Below, one piece after another: positions 42,114 to 50,349 of a stretch of DNA of 51,552 bases. How positions within the stretch are numbered: the first letter of the stretch is position 1; every line of letters starts with the position of its first letter. Location: assembly GCA_018265835.1 (NCBI GenBank), contig JABLYK010000014.1:1-51552 (forward strand), in the 5' to 3' direction. Position numbers and translations under genes: made by a program. The notes beneath the pieces were generated by a model that saw only the letters and a program-made list of their open reading frames with translations, made no database searches and was not told the origin of the DNA. Source of the DNA: Oscillospiraceae bacterium (GTDB lineage Bacteria; Bacillota; Clostridia; Oscillospirales; Oscillospiraceae).

Positions 42114-42969
42114 CCGTCCACCGGCACGTCGCGCCGCAGGGCAGCACCAGCCCGGAATCGGTCACCGGAAGGCCAAGCTCCTGCGCCTCGCTTCGTCCGC
42201 CGAAGCGTTTCGTGAAAATGCTCTCGGAAACATAGGTCAGCACCGACGGGGACAGTCCCGTGGTGTAGGAATTGATGAGGACGAACAGCGGCTCGTCCGA
42301 CAGTACGCCGGACACAAGCTGCACAAACGGCCAGAGATTCGTCTCCAGCTTCCAGACCTCGCCGCCGGGGCCGCGCCCGTAGCTCGGCGGGTCCATGATG
42401 ATCGCGTCGTACTTCCGCCCGCGGCGGATCTCCCGCTCGACGAACTTGGCGCAGTCGTCCACGATCCAGCGCACTGGCCGGTCGGACAGGCCGGAGGCCG
42501 CGGCATTCTCCTTCGCCCACGCGACCATGCCCTTCGCCGCGTCCACGTGGCACACGCTCGCCCCCGCCGCCGCGCACGCGATCGTTGCCGCGCCGGTATA
42601 GGCAAAGAGGTTCAGCACCGAGATTGGCCGGTTCGCGCCGCGGATCTTCGCCATGGCGTAGTCCCAGTTCACGGCCTGTTCGGGGAAAATGCCGGTATGC
42701 TTGAAGTTCATGGGCTTCACGTGGAAGGTCAGCTCGCGGTAGTGCACGTCCCAGCTCGGCGGGAGGGTTCGCTTGTCCCAGCTTCCGCCGCCGGATTCGC
42801 TGCGGCTGTACTTGCCGGATGGCCGCCGCCAGCGCACGTCGGTGCGCGGCGTATCCCAGATCGCCTGCGGATCCGGCCGCACAAGGATATAGTTTCCCCA
42901 GCGCTCCAGCTTCTCGCCGTGCGAGCAGTCCAGCAATTCAAAGTCCTGCCACTGATCTGAAATCCACAT
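42103..42969 (-). CDS. Class I SAM-dependent rRNA methyltransferase-like protein
   Basis: 288 residues. SAM motif I VLNLFAYTGAATIACAAAG, acidic motif II CHVDAAKGMV and catalytic-type motif IV MDPPSYGRGPGGEVWK resemble the RlmI/RlmK-like 23S rRNA methyltransferases (COG1092); an N-terminal ~100-residue part precedes them and no PUA domain is evident. The ATG at 42969 has GGAG 8 bases upstream. The last three codons and the TGA lie within a repeat-B element. Confidence 0.85.
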   Translation of the reverse strand: MWISDQWQDFELLDCSHGEKLERWGNYILVRPDPQAIWDTPRTDVRWRRPSGKYSRSESGGGSWDKRTLPPSWDVHYRELTFHVKPMNFKHTGIFPEQAVNWDYAMAKIRGANRPISVLNLFAYTGAATIACAAAGASVCHVDAAKGMVAWAKENAAASGLSDRPVRWIVDDCAKFVEREIRRGRKYDAIIMDPPSYGRGPGGEVWKLETNLWPFVQLVSGVLSDEPLFVLINSYTTGLSPSVLTYVSESIFTKRFGGRSEAQELGLPVTDSGLVLPCGATCRWTASE

Positions 42970-43057
42970 ACCAACGCTCCATCCGACATCCGGCGACAAT
43001 GCGCCAGAATATATTGAGACATAGTATTATAGCACTGTTTTTTCAGCAGGTCAACCG

Positions 43058-43160
43058 CGTCAGCATGACAGTGCAAGGTCATCCCGTACCGCAAGCGGTA
43101 CGGGATCGACCGGCACTGTCATGCTTCCTTTCCCAGCCGCAAGTCAAGCTTGCGTCTGGG
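43058..43160 (+). repeat. Repeat B, copy 7
   Basis: CGTC AGCATGACAG, inner hairpin CCCGTACCGC/GCGGTACGGG, CTGTCATGCTT CCTTTCC, then hairpin 2 CAGCCGCAAG...CTTGCGTCTGG. Compared with copy 9 (AGAATGACAG/CTGTCATTCT) one stem pair is exchanged on both arms. Confidence 0.85.
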
Positions 43161-43187
43161 GATACGAGGAGCGATACGCACCCACCC

Positions 43188-43308
43188 AAGGCTTCCCCCC
43201 CTGGGGGAAGCTGTCACCGAAGGTGACTGATGAGGGCAATGCCGCACCGCACGTCACCTCATCCGACCGCCCTTCGGGCGGCCACCTTCCCCTCAAGGGG
43301 AAGGCTTT
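43188..43308 (+). repeat. Repeat C, copy 1 (intact)
   Basis: About 121 bases: hairpin GCTTCCCC...GGGGAAGC, hairpin GTCACC GAA GGTGAC, pairing of CTGATGAGG with CCTCATC, hairpin CCGCCCTTCGGGCGG and end hairpin CCTTCCCCTCAAGGGGAAGG. Both ends read AAGGCTT/AAAGCCTT. Copy 2 lies at 50691-50812. Confidence 0.85.
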
Positions 43309-43335
43309 GGGTGCGTCCGGGCATGACGAGCCGGT

Positions 43336-43386
43336 AGAATGAACGCGCTCCGCTTTCACAAAAAGCGGAGCGCGCCCATTCTGACG
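43336..43386 (-). repeat. Repeat B, copy 8 (stem 1 only), abutting a stop codon
   Basis: CGTC AGAATG..CGCGCTCCGCTTT and its pairing arm AAAGCGGAGCGCG..CATTCT. It starts at the base after the TGA of the minus-strand binding-protein gene. The second hairpin is missing. Confidence 0.8.
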
Positions 43387-44217
43387 TCAGTGTGTATAAT
43401 ACGCCAGCGCGACGCTGTCGGTAACGATGGCGCCGCATTCGCCGGCGTTGAGCGAGTCAAAGCACTGCTGCGCGCCGCCGGTCACGCGCTCAACCTGCCC
43501 GAAGCGATTCAGCAAGCTCTCATCCGCCTGCAGCGCAGCCATGTACTGTTCATCTGTGTCCAGCATCACGGTTGCGCCCTTCAGACGCGACACGGAGGAC
43601 ATCTTCGAATCCGCGCGCGTCACGAGAATCAGCGCATTCGTCAGATACGGCTCAGAGAGCGCGATGCGCTCCTTTTCCGGCTTTTCCTTGCCCTTCTCGT
43701 CGTAATTCACGCGGTCGAGCACCATGCCGCCCCAGACACAGTCCACATTGCCGGACGACAGCTCCACATACGCGCTGTCCGCTGGGATGGGCTGATACCG
43801 CACCGTCCAGCCGAGCTTTTGGCACACGGCCTGCGCCAGCTCCACGTCGAAGCCCGCGTAGCCGCTGCCGTCGGCATAGCTCATGGGAAAGCTGCTGTCG
43901 CTCACGCCCACGATCAGTTCCCGCTGCGGAATCGTGCCGAGCGCCTCCAGCGCCGCACTGTCGGCTTCCATGGTGACCTCATCCGTGCCGAACCACTTGA
44001 TGGCCAGCGTATGCACCGTTCCATCCGCTGCGAGCGTCTTGAGCGCGGCGTCGATATAGGCCGCCACATAGTCGCCCTGCCGGTAGCCGATGCGGAACGA
44101 CTCCGTGTCAAGCGTTTTCAGCACCCGGTAGCTGCCCACCGTCTTGCCGCAGGCACACAGCGCGAGCGCCAGCACGCACACAAGCAGCAGCGCAAGGATC
44201 CGTTTGATCTGCTTCAT
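43387..44217 (-). CDS. Amino-acid-binding lipoprotein with permuted domain order
   Basis: 276 residues. Signal and lipobox LCAC with Cys23. Residues about 30-77 (TLDTESFRIGYRQGD ... LAADGTVHTLAIKWFG) match what is normally the C-terminal end of a family-3 solute-binding protein. Residues about 100-274 then give the usual N-terminal start (LIVGVSDSSFPM, AGFDVELAQA) through DAIV-like TDSVALAYY, where the protein stops. So the last segment of the fold is placed first: a circular permutation. It probably delivers an amino acid to the adjacent ABC transporter. GGGGG precedes the ATG and a separate promoter lies at 44272-44300. Confidence 0.85.
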   Translation of the reverse strand: MKQIKRILALLLVCVLALALCACGKTVGSYRVLKTLDTESFRIGYRQGDYVAAYIDAALKTLAADGTVHTLAIKWFGTDEVTMEADSAALEALGTIPQRELIVGVSDSSFPMSYADGSGYAGFDVELAQAVCQKLGWTVRYQPIPADSAYVELSSGNVDCVWGGMVLDRVNYDEKGKEKPEKERIALSEPYLTNALILVTRADSKMSSVSRLKGATVMLDTDEQYMAALQADESLLNRFGQVERVTGGAQQCFDSLNAGECGAIVTDSVALAYYTH

Positions 44218-44243
44218 GGGAAAACCCCCGAATCGAAAAAATG

Positions 44244-44271
44244 AAAGAGCGTGCCGCGCGGCACGCTCTTT
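44244..44271 (-). promoter_or_regulatory. Stable hairpin at the 5' end of the binding-protein mRNA
   Basis: Perfect palindrome with 14-base arms (AAAGAGCGTGCCGC and its complement) immediately after the predicted transcript start and 27 bases before the start codon. On the minus strand it is followed by CATTTTTTC, so it might also work as an attenuator. Confidence 0.55.
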
Positions 44272-44300
44272 ATCATACCGAATCTTCTTTCGTCACACAA
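44272..44300 (-). promoter_or_regulatory. Promoter of the permuted binding-protein gene
   Basis: TTGTGT (44300-44295), 17-base spacer, TATGAT (44277-44272) on the minus strand. The -10 box is good, the -35 moderate. Confidence 0.5.
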
Positions 44301-44363
44301 GTGGGAAAATGTAAATTAATCCTTACAATTTTGTCAGAACCCGCATCAGCCGCGCACGCCACG

Positions 44364-44393
44364 CAAAAACGGGCGGCTGTCCGGCCGCCCGTT
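44364..44393 (-). terminator. Terminator after the amino-acid ABC ATPase gene
   Basis: AACGGGCGG / CCGCCCGTT arms with an 8-base loop, followed on the minus strand by TTTTTG, five bases beyond the ATPase stop. It separates the transporter operon from the second binding-protein gene. Confidence 0.8.
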
Positions 44394-44397
44394 GGAA

Positions 44398-45183
44398 TCA
44401 CGCTTTTTCGTTGTACCGCGCGAGAAACTGCTTCGTGCGCTCCTGCTGGGTGCTGCCAAAGACCTGCTCCGGTGTGCCCTGCTCGACGATCACGCCGCCG
44501 TCCATGAAGATCACCTGATCCGCCACATCGCGGGCAAACGCCATCTCATGCGTAACGATAATCATCGTCATATGCCGCTCGGCCAAACTGCGAATGACCT
44601 TGAGCACCTCGCCGGTCAGCTCCGGGTCGAGCGCGGAGGTCGGCTCGTCAAAGCAGAGGATGTCCGGCTCCAGAATCAGTGCGCGGGCAATCGCCACGCG
44701 CTGCTGCTGCCCGCCGGAGAGCTGGTGCGGATAATAATGGAGCTTTTCGGACAGTCCGACCTGCGCCATCAGTTCCTTTGCGCGCGCTTCGATCTGCGCA
44801 AGCGCGGCCTTGCGGTCGCCGCTCTCCTGCTTCTCTTTGAGCTGCAGCGTCGGCGCGAGCATGACGTTCTGCAGCGCGGTGTACTGCGGGAACAGGTTGA
44901 ACGACTGAAACACCAGGCCGAAGTGCAGCCGGTCACGTCGAATCTCCGCATCGGAGAGCTTGCGCGCGTCGCCAGCATCGAGCAGCTGCTCGCCATTGAC
45001 AACGATGCGCCCCCTATCCGGCGTCTCAAGAAAATTGAGGCAGCGCAGCAGCGTGGTCTTGCCGCTGCCGGAGGAGCCGATGATAGCAAGCGTCTCGCCC
45101 TTTTCCAGCGAGAAGTCGATACCTTTGAGCACCTCCAGCTCACCGAAGGATTTGCAGATATTTTGAACTTCCAATACAGCCAT
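44398..45183 (-). CDS. Polar amino-acid ABC transporter ATPase
   Basis: 261 residues, GlnQ/HisP type. Walker A GSSGSGKTT, Q-loop VFQSFNLFP, signature LSGGQQQRVA, Walker B ILCFDEPTSALDPE, switch His in VTHEM. Starts 12 bases after the permease with GGAGGTGG before the ATG. Confidence 0.93.
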   Translation of the reverse strand: MAVLEVQNICKSFGELEVLKGIDFSLEKGETLAIIGSSGSGKTTLLRCLNFLETPDRGRIVVNGEQLLDAGDARKLSDAEIRRDRLHFGLVFQSFNLFPQYTALQNVMLAPTLQLKEKQESGDRKAALAQIEARAKELMAQVGLSEKLHYYPHQLSGGQQQRVAIARALILEPDILCFDEPTSALDPELTGEVLKVIRSLAERHMTMIIVTHEMAFARDVADQVIFMDGGVIVEQGTPEQVFGSTQQERTKQFLARYNEKA

Positions 45184-45195
45184 AGTCCACCTCCG

Positions 45196-45855
45196 TCAAA
45201 CTCTGAAATAGTCCAGCTTCTTTTCCAGCCAGCCGAACAGCAGCGTCAGCACACCGCTGAACAGCAGATAGTACACCGCTGTGAAAAACAGCGGCCAGAC
45301 AATGCCGGAGCCTTTGATGAACCGCTGGCCGTTCCAGATGATCTCGTACACGCCAATGACGCGCGCAAGGGACGTGTCCTTCACAAGCGTGATGATTTCA
45401 TTGCCCATCGGCGGCACGATGCGCTTAACCACCTGCAGCAGCGTAACCTTCCAGAAAATCTGCGGCTTCGTCATACCGAGCACCTGCCCGGCTTCATACT
45501 GGCCGCGGGGGACCCCTTCGATCCCGCCGCGGAAGATCTCGGAGAAATAGCAGGCGTAGTTGAAAATGAACGCAAGAATACACGCGGCAAACCGGCCGCC
45601 TGCGCCGCTGCCCCACCAATTGTTCCCGAGCAGCAGACCGGGGCCATAATAGATGATGAGCAGCTGCAGCATCAGCGGCGTACCGCGCACAACCCACACA
45701 ATTGCCCGCACCAGATAGCGCAGGGGCGAGAAGCTGCTGCGCGAGCCGAAGGAGATGACAAAACCCAGCGGGATGGCGCCAAGCAGCGTGAGCGCAAAAA
45801 TTTCAAGTGTTTTCAGAAATCCCTCATTGAGAGAGGAGAGTACAGTCTGGAGCAT
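45196..45855 (-). CDS. Polar amino-acid ABC transporter permease
   Basis: 219 residues, about five spans (HisM/GlnP family). N-terminal half has LTLLGAIPLGFVISF and RGTPLMLQLLIIYYG; the EAA coupling loop reads YEAGQVLGMTKPQIFWKV. Located between the binding protein and ATPase genes, so all three form one importer. Confidence 0.93.
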   Translation of the reverse strand: MLQTVLSSLNEGFLKTLEIFALTLLGAIPLGFVISFGSRSSFSPLRYLVRAIVWVVRGTPLMLQLLIIYYGPGLLLGNNWWGSGAGGRFAACILAFIFNYACYFSEIFRGGIEGVPRGQYEAGQVLGMTKPQIFWKVTLLQVVKRIVPPMGNEIITLVKDTSLARVIGVYEIIWNGQRFIKGSGIVWPLFFTAVYYLLFSGVLTLLFGWLEKKLDYFRV

Positions 45856-45908
45856 ATTGATTTCCTCGTTCTGTTTTTTCTCCCGGCTTTTCGTTCCAAA
45901 ACCGGCGC

Positions 45909-45938
45909 AAAGGCAGAGGGCTGCCGCCCTCCGCCTTT
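45909..45938 (-). other. Intercistronic hairpin between binding protein and permease
   Basis: AAAGGC-GAGGGC paired with GCCCTC-GCCTTT (one mismatch) around a 4-base loop, about 28 bases past the binding-protein stop. Such hairpins commonly leave more binding protein than permease mRNA; here that is inference. Confidence 0.6.
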
Positions 45939-45965
45939 TTAGTTGCTGTTATGTAGCTGCCGGAC

Positions 45966-46772
45966 TCAGTCCTGAATCAGAGCTTCCTGCACGCCATAGG
46001 TCTTGGCAACCTCCAGCGCGGTGCCGTCCGCCAGAACGGACGCCCAGAATTCCTGGAACTTCGCCGCCATGTCGCCGTCCTTGCGGAAGCCGACGCCGTA
46101 GCCCTCTTCCGTAAGCTGCACCGTGTATGCAAGATTGGGATAGCTGGTTCCCTCGCCGATCATGGCGCCGGCCATCAGCAGGTCGATGATGCAGGCGTCC
46201 GAGGTGCCGGCCGCCACTTCCATCAGCGCGTCGGCCTGCGTTGCCACCGGCGTAACCTCGTTGCCGAGTGCCACTGCCGTCTTCTCGCCGGCAGAGCCGG
46301 ATTCGACCGCGAACGTCAGGCCCTCCAGACTCTCCTTAGTCTGATACTGATCGGCCTTATCCTTGCTCACAACCACGACCTGGCCGTTCGTGCAGTAAGG
46401 ATCAGAGCAGGCCATGGCGTTCATCACGCCGTCATCCAGCGTCATGCCGTTCCAGACACAGTCAATGGTCTTGCCATCCAGCTCCAGGATTTTGTTGTCC
46501 CAGTCGATCTCGACGAACTGCACCTCAACGCCGATGGACTCCGCAAATTTCTTCGCCATGTCCGCGTCAAAGCCGATCCAGTCGCCGTTTTCGTCCTGAT
46601 AATCCATCGGCTCAAAATCCGTAATGCCGACGATCAGGGTTCCCTTGTTCTGCACATACGCAAGATCGCTCTCGGTCTTGCCGTCGTCCGTTTTCTTTTC
46701 GCTGCACGCGCACAGCGCGAGACACATCACCAGCGCAAGCACCAGTGCAAGAATGCGAGTTGTCTTCTTCAT
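45966..46772 (-). CDS. Amino-acid-binding lipoprotein (family 3, normal order)
   Basis: 268 residues. Signal with lipobox LCAC; LIVGITDFEPMDYQDENG begins the mature fold and GFDADMAKKFAE, IDCVWNGMT, EEGYGVGFRKDGD and LADGTALEVAKTYG follow in the canonical order. Delivers a polar amino acid to the permease/ATPase pair downstream. GAGGAG lies 7 bases before ATG 46772. Confidence 0.93.
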   Translation of the reverse strand: MKKTTRILALVLALVMCLALCACSEKKTDDGKTESDLAYVQNKGTLIVGITDFEPMDYQDENGDWIGFDADMAKKFAESIGVEVQFVEIDWDNKILELDGKTIDCVWNGMTLDDGVMNAMACSDPYCTNGQVVVVSKDKADQYQTKESLEGLTFAVESGSAGEKTAVALGNEVTPVATQADALMEVAAGTSDACIIDLLMAGAMIGEGTSYPNLAYTVQLTEEGYGVGFRKDGDMAAKFQEFWASVLADGTALEVAKTYGVQEALIQD

Positions 46773-46816
46773 AATGCTTCTCCTCAAAAAATGTTTTGGG
46801 TTGTTATCACGCTGTT

Positions 46817-46844
46817 ATATTACCACATTAGCACGATAAAGCAA
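46817..46844 (-). promoter_or_regulatory. Promoter of the amino-acid ABC operon
   Basis: TTGCTT (46844-46839), 16-base spacer, TAATAT (46822-46817) on the minus strand, giving a leader of about 40 bases. Confidence 0.5.
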
Positions 46845-47106
46845 GGGCTATTTTGTCGATTTGTAGTGCAAATTCTGCACAGCGTCAGAACGGACTCGTT
46901 CCGTTCTGACGCTCTGCACGAGCAGAAAGAAATGGGGTGGATTACCCAGCCGAGACGCGCATCGCAGTGCGTACCAGCGGGCCGATGTGGGCATCGGCCC
47001 CTACGGAGCCAGCTGCGAGACGGAGCACGTCCCCTCATCAGTCGGCTCCGCCGACAGCTTCCCCCGGAGGTGGAAGCCTTGGCTGGGCGCGTATCGCGCC
47101 CAGCGT
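46845..47106. other. Repeat mosaic without a gene
   Basis: Contains a 14-base-arm palindrome AGCGTCAGAACGGA CTCGT TCCGTTCTGACGCT (46881-46913, stem 1 of repeat B alone), a piece of repeat D on the minus strand (about 46917-46943), GGGCCGATG...CATCGGCCCC (46979-47003) and a partial repeat C (47031-47081). Confidence 0.65.
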
Positions 47107-47211
47107 CCCCCAGACGCAAGCTTGACTTGCGGCTGGGTAAGGAAGAATGACAGTGCCGGTCAATCCCGTACCGCAAGCGGTACGGGATGACCTTGCGCTG
47201 TCATTCTGACG
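47107..47211 (-). repeat. Repeat B, copy 9
   Basis: CGTC AGAATGACAG, inner hairpin CCCGTACCGC/GCGGTACGGG, CTGTCATTCTT CCTTA and hairpin 2 CAGCCGCAAG...CTTGCGTCTGG. It begins 10 bases after the TAG of the ABC-2 permease gene, in sense orientation. Confidence 0.85.
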
Positions 47212-47221
47212 CGGGCATCGT

Positions 47222-49057
47222 CTAGTCGATGGCGGCCACGGCGGACCTGATAACGGTATCGACCTTGACGTACGTCAGGTTGACGCCGTGCGCCTGCAGC
47301 CACGCGACGGTGCGCACGGAGTCTATCTGCGGACGGAAATACAGAGAATCGTAATTGTAATGGTCGGCGGAGATGCGTTCATTCAGGTCGATGTTGATCT
47401 CCACATCGTAGACCGTGGCCGCATACGTCTCGTCAAAAATCAGCCAGCGGCGCCCCAGCGTACCGGCTTCACAGTCGGGGACGATGGCGGTTTCATACAG
47501 CTCCAGCGCCTCCTCCGTGGTCAGCTCGAAATGGACGTAATCGCCGAATTCATCCGGATAGTTCACGCTTGCATAGGAGATCGTCTCGCTGGATACGGGG
47601 ATTTCCGGATGCAGGGCCTCGTTGGCAAGCTGTCCTTCGTCCGTGTTGAACAGGCGCTCCAGCTTGCGGAGGTCGGAGTCTTCGGTATACTGCGATTCAT
47701 CGTCGGCAATGTAGTAGCTGCGGGAAAGCGTTTTGCCGTTTTTCAGCGTGTATTGAAAATCGACCCGCTGCGTGCTGCGGCAGTCTTTGTGCAGAGCCTT
47801 GTTTGCTACGATGCTTCGGTGCAGCTCGCACACGCTCTCGATATTTTCCGCGCTGCGGAATTCAGACGGTTCATAGTCGCCCACGGTGACAGAGGCGACG
47901 GAGTCCGCATCCGGCACCCGGCGCTCGTAGCCGAAGAAATCAAACTTTGCCGCGCACAGGAGCGCGCAGAACAGAACTGCTGTGATGACCACGCCCTTCC
48001 AGCGGCCGCGGAACACGCGGAACGATTTGCGGATAATCATTTCCGACGCATAGTAGCCGATGGCGACGCCAACGACGGTGAGCGCCAGAAACAGCGGGAA
48101 ACTCGAAACCGCTCTGCTGCCCAGAATCAGGTAGCACATGCAGATCGGGAAGCCGAGCGCGCAGAAAGCCGTGACAATATATTTCAGCACCGGGCGCAGC
48201 ACGGGGATGGCCACCGTGTCGCCCGCGCTCTCCATGCGGCGGCGGCGATACAGCAGCAGCGCGCACACTGCAAGCAGCAGCCCCGCAATACACCAGCCGC
48301 CGATGGTCCACCAGCCGCGCAGCCCGACGGCGCTGCTTCCAACCTCGTCATTGCCCAGATACAAATCGGTGTATACCACATCTGTGTCGCGGACAATTGC
48401 GATGATGGGCGACAGAATCTCCACGCCCCAGCTGCTTGTGCCATAGGACAGCCCGAAGACGAACAGACTGAGCATTTGCGCGACGAGCGCCTGCAGCAGC
48501 GCAACGCCGACGTTGAACAGCAGATACAGGCAGGGCAGCACGAGGATGTGGCCGGTGAGCATGGCGCAGAAGACGGCAATGCTGTAAAACAGCAGTCCCT
48601 CCATGGAGAGCACGGCGAGCCACATCAGCAGGCTTGGGAGATGCACGGCGCCGTTGGCCGCCTCCACGATGAGCGTAATCAGCGCGATCAGCACATCGGA
48701 CGACAGCAGCATCACGACGCCCGCGGCATAGCACGAGAGGAACGCCCCCTCGCGCCGCACGGGGAGCGACGCCATCAGTCCCGTGCCGCGCGCGGTGAAC
48801 AGGAAATCAAACGTCGCGGCGGCCAACAGCAGCCCAAAAATGCAGCTCAAAAGCGGGAGCAGCCCGGTCGTCTGCCCAAGCAGCAGATCCTGCACCGGTG
48901 TGCCGGCCTCATGGTACAGCGCAATGCTCAGCCGGTTCAGGACAGCGGCCGGCGTCGTAAGAAACAGCACAAAGGCATAGCCCAGCCACAGCGGCCAGAA
49001 GCGTGTCAGGCGCTTGCGGAAAACCGCCCCGTTAAAGAATGATGTCTTTGACTGCAT
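47222..49057 (-). CDS. ABC-2 type transporter permease
   Basis: 611 residues. About ten membrane spans in the first two thirds (for example LLSCIFGLLLAAATFDFLF, ALLLYRRRRMES as a cytoplasmic turn) and a soluble, acidic C-terminal region of about 220 residues. It looks like the large permeases of GntR-controlled ytr/bacitracin-type exporters; substrate unknown. Ends with TAG. ATG 49057 has GGGAGGTG 7 bases upstream and lies 26 bases inside the ATPase gene. Confidence 0.85.
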   Translation of the reverse strand: MQSKTSFFNGAVFRKRLTRFWPLWLGYAFVLFLTTPAAVLNRLSIALYHEAGTPVQDLLLGQTTGLLPLLSCIFGLLLAAATFDFLFTARGTGLMASLPVRREGAFLSCYAAGVVMLLSSDVLIALITLIVEAANGAVHLPSLLMWLAVLSMEGLLFYSIAVFCAMLTGHILVLPCLYLLFNVGVALLQALVAQMLSLFVFGLSYGTSSWGVEILSPIIAIVRDTDVVYTDLYLGNDEVGSSAVGLRGWWTIGGWCIAGLLLAVCALLLYRRRRMESAGDTVAIPVLRPVLKYIVTAFCALGFPICMCYLILGSRAVSSFPLFLALTVVGVAIGYYASEMIIRKSFRVFRGRWKGVVITAVLFCALLCAAKFDFFGYERRVPDADSVASVTVGDYEPSEFRSAENIESVCELHRSIVANKALHKDCRSTQRVDFQYTLKNGKTLSRSYYIADDESQYTEDSDLRKLERLFNTDEGQLANEALHPEIPVSSETISYASVNYPDEFGDYVHFELTTEEALELYETAIVPDCEAGTLGRRWLIFDETYAATVYDVEINIDLNERISADHYNYDSLYFRPQIDSVRTVAWLQAHGVNLTYVKVDTVIRSAVAAID

Positions 49058-49925
49058 AGTCGGCACCTCCCAGCTCGTAAATAAAGATCTCCTCCAGTGT
49101 CAGCGGCACCACGTCCATGAACAGGGGCTGCGCCGTGGAGAGGATGTTCGTCAGCTCCGTTGCGTTGCCGCGCAGGATCAGCGTGTACAGGCGGCCGGTG
49201 GTGCTCTGGTGCACGATGTCCAGCCCGTCCGGCAGCGGCGCGCCGTCCGGCAGGGCGACGAGCACCTTGGCGATGTTGTCCTGCAGGTCGCTGAGCGTGC
49301 GCTCCAGCAGGAGCTTTCCGCCGTTCATGATGCCCACGTGGTCGCACACGTCCTCCAGCTCGCGCAGGTTGTGCGACGAGACGAGCACTGTCGTGCCGTT
49401 TTCCGCCACGTCGGCCATGACGAGGCTCCACACCTGCCGGCGCATCACGGGGTCCAGCCCGTCCACCGGCTCGTCGAGAATCAGCACGTCCGGCCGCATA
49501 CTCATCGCCAGCCAGAAGGCGGCCTGCTTCTGCATCCCCTTCGACAGGCGGCGGATCTGCCGCTTCGGGTCAAGCGCGAACACCGCGCCGAGCTTTTCGT
49601 ACCGCTCGGCGTCGAACCGCGGGTAGATGCCGCGGTAGTAGCGCATCATGTCCGCAATCGTCGCCTGCGCGAAATAAAACACGTCGTCCGGAATGTACGC
49701 GATGCGCGCTTTCACGGCCGGGTTTTCAAACACCGGCGCACCGTCGATCGTGATCGTGCCGGCGTCCTGCCGGTAGATGCCCGTCAGGTGGCGGATGATC
49801 GTGGATTTGCCCGCGCCGTTCGGCCCGACCAGCCCGTACACCGCGCCCTGCGGTACGGTGAGCGTCAGATCGTCCAGCGCGCGGAACCCGTCAAAGGTTT
49901 TCGTCACGTTCTTTACTTCAATCAT
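49032..49925 (-). CDS. ABC-2 type transporter ATPase
   Basis: 297 residues. Walker A GPNGAGKST, the degenerate signature RLSKGMQKQ, Walker B VLILDEPVDGLDP, and a C-terminal extension of about 80 residues. Matches YtrB-type exporter ATPases. AAAGGAGAGG precedes the ATG. Overlaps both the repressor (8 bases) and the permease. Confidence 0.92.
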   Translation of the reverse strand: MIEVKNVTKTFDGFRALDDLTLTVPQGAVYGLVGPNGAGKSTIIRHLTGIYRQDAGTITIDGAPVFENPAVKARIAYIPDDVFYFAQATIADMMRYYRGIYPRFDAERYEKLGAVFALDPKRQIRRLSKGMQKQAAFWLAMSMRPDVLILDEPVDGLDPVMRRQVWSLVMADVAENGTTVLVSSHNLRELEDVCDHVGIMNGGKLLLERTLSDLQDNIAKVLVALPDGAPLPDGLDIVHQSTTGRLYTLILRGNATELTNILSTAQPLFMDVVPLTLEEIFIYELGGADYAVKDIIL

Positions 49926-50286
49926 GCGGTTCCTCTCCTTTCCGGATGCGTGCGCACAGCACAGCGGGGCTGACGCCGAGATACAGCAGCTCGCCCACCG
50001 TCTCGTCGAACTGGTGCAGCAGCGCGCTCTTGCGCTCCTCGTCCACGTCCGTGCGCGCGCAGGCAAAGCTGCCCTTGCCCGGCACCGTGCAGATATAGCC
50101 CTCCTGCTCCAGCTCGCGGTAGGCGCGCTGAATGGTGTTCGGGTTGATCGCCAGCGACGACGCCAGCTCCCGCACCGAGGGCAGCTTCTGATCCGACGGC
50201 AGCGAGCCGGAAACGATAAGCTTCCGCAGCGCATCGCGCACCTGCTCGTAGATCGGCCGCGGATCGCGGTAGTTGATCGAGATCAT
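49918..50286 (-). CDS. GntR-family repressor, YtrA type
   Basis: 122 residues. Winged helix with YEQVRDALRKLIVSGSL, PSVRELASSLAINPNTIQRAYRELE and the wing YICTVPGKGSF; the short C-terminal part lacks a large effector domain, as in YtrA. It likely represses its own operon with the ATPase and permease. ATG 50286 is favoured because AAGGTG is 9 bases upstream; ATG 50295 abuts that site. Promoter and operator lie at 50330-50377. Confidence 0.93.
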   Translation of the reverse strand: MISINYRDPRPIYEQVRDALRKLIVSGSLPSDQKLPSVRELASSLAINPNTIQRAYRELEQEGYICTVPGKGSFACARTDVDEERKSALLHQFDETVGELLYLGVSPAVLCARIRKGEEPHD

Positions 50287-50319
50287 GAAAACCATCACCT
50301 TCGCTTTCTGCCAAGTGTG

Positions 50320-50349
50320 TTAACTGTATTAACTGTATTGGTACAGTTA
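50320..50349. promoter_or_regulatory. Operator for the GntR repressor
   Basis: Inverted repeat TAACTGTA TTGG TACAGTTA (50330-50349) plus one more half-site in direct repeat (TAACTGTAT at 50321). It sits right at the expected transcript start of gntR-ATPase-permease, where bound repressor would block initiation. Confidence 0.65.
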
